NCBI GenBank assembly: GCA_035649495.1
Contig: DASRJL010000171.1
Location: 1 to 15,564 of the forward strand
Origin: SG8-41 sp035649495
GTDB lineage: Bacteria > Pseudomonadota > Gammaproteobacteria > Burkholderiales > SG8-41
DNA length: 15,564 bases
Direction: 5' to 3'
How positions within the stretch are numbered: position 1 is the stretch's first letter; every line of letters begins with the position of its first letter. Shown here piece after piece: positions 14,615-15,564 of this stretch. The position numbers and the translations under genes are program-made. Below the pieces are notes generated by a model. It was not told the origin of the DNA, ran no database searches, and saw only the letters and a program-made list of their open reading frames with translations.

Positions 14615-15564
14615 GTGACCCAGGGCCCGCGCTTGAAGATACTTTACGTCTGCCACCGCTTTCCGTTTCCGCCCGAGCGCGGCGGGAAAATCCGGCCATT
14701 CAACATGATCAAGCACCTTGCGCGCGAGCACGACGTGACGGTCGCATCGCTCGTGCGCTCCAGCCACGAAGCCGTGCAGGGGCGGGGCCTGGCTCAGTAC
14801 TGCGCGCGCTACGAGATGGCCGAGGTGAACGAGGCCGTTCAGGTCGCGCGGATGGTAATCCGCCTGCCGACGACTATCCCGTCGTCGATGGGCTATTTCT
14901 ATTCGACGACGCTGGCCCGCCGGGTGCGGGAGCTTCTCGCGCGGGAGTGTTTCGATCTCATATTCGTTCACTGTTCTTCGGTGGCGCAATACGTTACGAG
15001 CGCCCAAAATGTCCCGAAGATTCTCGATTTCGGGGATATGGACTCGCAGAAATGGCTGGATTACTCGCGCTTCAAGCGCTTTCCGCTCGCGGCTGGCTAC
15101 TGGCTGGAGGGGAAGAAGCTCGAGCGCGAGGAGGAGCGGCTCGCGCGCTGTTTCGACTTGTGCACGACGATCACCTCCGCCGAATGCGATACGCTCGACA
15201 GCTTCAAGACCGGGGTCGCTACCGACTGGTTTCCCAACGGGGTCGATAGCCGGTATTTCTCCCCGGCGGGCGAGGCCTGCGATCCCGATACGATCTGTTT
15301 CCTCGGGCGCATGGACTACTATCCGAACCAGGAATGCATGTTCGACTTCTGCGCGAACGTATTGCCGCGGGTTCAGGCGCGCCGGCCCGGCGCCAAGCTG
15401 CTGATCGTCGGCGCGGACCCGTCCGCGGAGGTGCTTGCGCTCGCCGGATCGCCGGGCATCACGGTCACGGGCTCGGTGCCCGACGTACGCCCCTACCTGC
15501 ACCGCTCCGCGCTGATGGTGGCTCCGCTCAATATCGCGCGCGGCACCCAGAACAAGATCCTCGA
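14615..15564 (+). CDS. GT4 glycosyltransferase, XrtA/PEP-CTERM-associated (TIGR03087-like), 3'-truncated
   Basis: The frame is open to the right edge, giving 316 codons with no stop, so the C-terminus is missing. The N-terminus LKILYVCHRFPFPPERGGKI (7-26), followed by RPFNMIKHLA, is the signature of the TIGR03087 sugar transferases of PEP-CTERM/EpsH loci. ILDFGDMDSQKWLDYS (136-151), FPNGVDSRYFSP (206-217), FLGRMDYYPNQE (229-240) and APLNIARGTQNKIL (303-316) also fit. It would transfer a sugar to the repeat unit at the inner membrane. The frame closes upstream at 14594-14596 and has no ATG, so GTG 14615 or TTG 14633 is the start; TTG would give the compact MKILYVCHRF common in the family. Neither has a clear ribosome binding site. 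It appears to be driven by the sigma-54 promoter just upstream. Confidence 0.9.
   Translation, partial: MTQGPRLKILYVCHRFPFPPERGGKIRPFNMIKHLAREHDVTVASLVRSSHEAVQGRGLAQYCARYEMAEVNEAVQVARMVIRLPTTIPSSMGYFYSTTLARRVRELLARECFDLIFVHCSSVAQYVTSAQNVPKILDFGDMDSQKWLDYSRFKRFPLAAGYWLEGKKLEREEERLARCFDLCTTITSAECDTLDSFKTGVATDWFPNGVDSRYFSPAGEACDPDTICFLGRMDYYPNQECMFDFCANVLPRVQARRPGAKLLIVGADPSAEVLALAGSPGITVTGSVPDVRPYLHRSALMVAPLNIARGTQNKIL

Noticed and set aside
1..15564. Insertion sequences, CRISPR arrays, tRNA or rRNA genes
   Set aside because: No transposase motifs, regularly spaced repeats or recognisable RNA gene sequences were seen. Nearly all of the sequence is accounted for by coding regions.

Overview
The window is one dense, GC-rich block of genes all reading left to right. 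Protein families mark it as part of a PEP-CTERM/exosortase A (XrtA) exopolysaccharide locus. Such loci are typical of Gram-negative environmental bacteria, especially floc- or biofilm-forming Betaproteobacteria. That taxon is inferred from gene content, synteny and base composition; no marker gene is present.

Layout. Positions 2-403 are the C-terminal end of an XrtA-type polysaccharide deacetylase. A FemAB-like acyltransferase (384-1463) follows. A 70-base gap holding a possible intrinsic terminator leads to exosortase A fused to an EpsI domain (1534-3201). Next comes a tightly packed, mostly overlapping run: XrtA-associated GT4 glycosyltransferase (3173-4411), UDP-glucuronate 4-epimerase-like SDR (4408-5445), UDP-glucose 6-dehydrogenase (5442-6773), asparagine-synthase-like amidotransferase 1 (6777-8705), a second XrtA-associated GT4 enzyme (8705-9943), a third GT4 enzyme (9945-11069), a PaaK/CapK-like adenylate-forming enzyme (11075-12436) and a second asparagine-synthase-like amidotransferase (12482-14425). 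After a 189-base intergenic region, a fourth GT4 enzyme (14615 onward) runs off the right edge.

How they may work together. The dehydrogenase and epimerase would supply UDP-glucuronate and UDP-galacturonate. Four GT4 glycosyltransferases would build the repeat unit. The two glutamine-dependent amidotransferases, the PaaK-like enzyme, the FemAB-like transferase and the deacetylase are candidates for decorating the sugar (amides, acyl or aminoacyl groups, free amines). XrtA would process PEP-CTERM proteins that go to the envelope or matrix together with the polymer. No PEP-CTERM substrate, flippase, polymerase or export gene is in the window; they are expected outside it.

The most notable regulatory signal is in the 14426-14614 gap. 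It is a near-perfect sigma-54 (-24/-12) promoter with exact GG-to-GC spacing, about 20 bases before the last glycosyltransferase, with a 13-base dyad about 80 bases upstream of the predicted transcript start. This fits the known presence of a sigma-54-dependent regulator (PrsR) in XrtA/PEP-CTERM systems. I see no RNA genes, insertion sequences, CRISPR arrays or convincing minus-strand genes.
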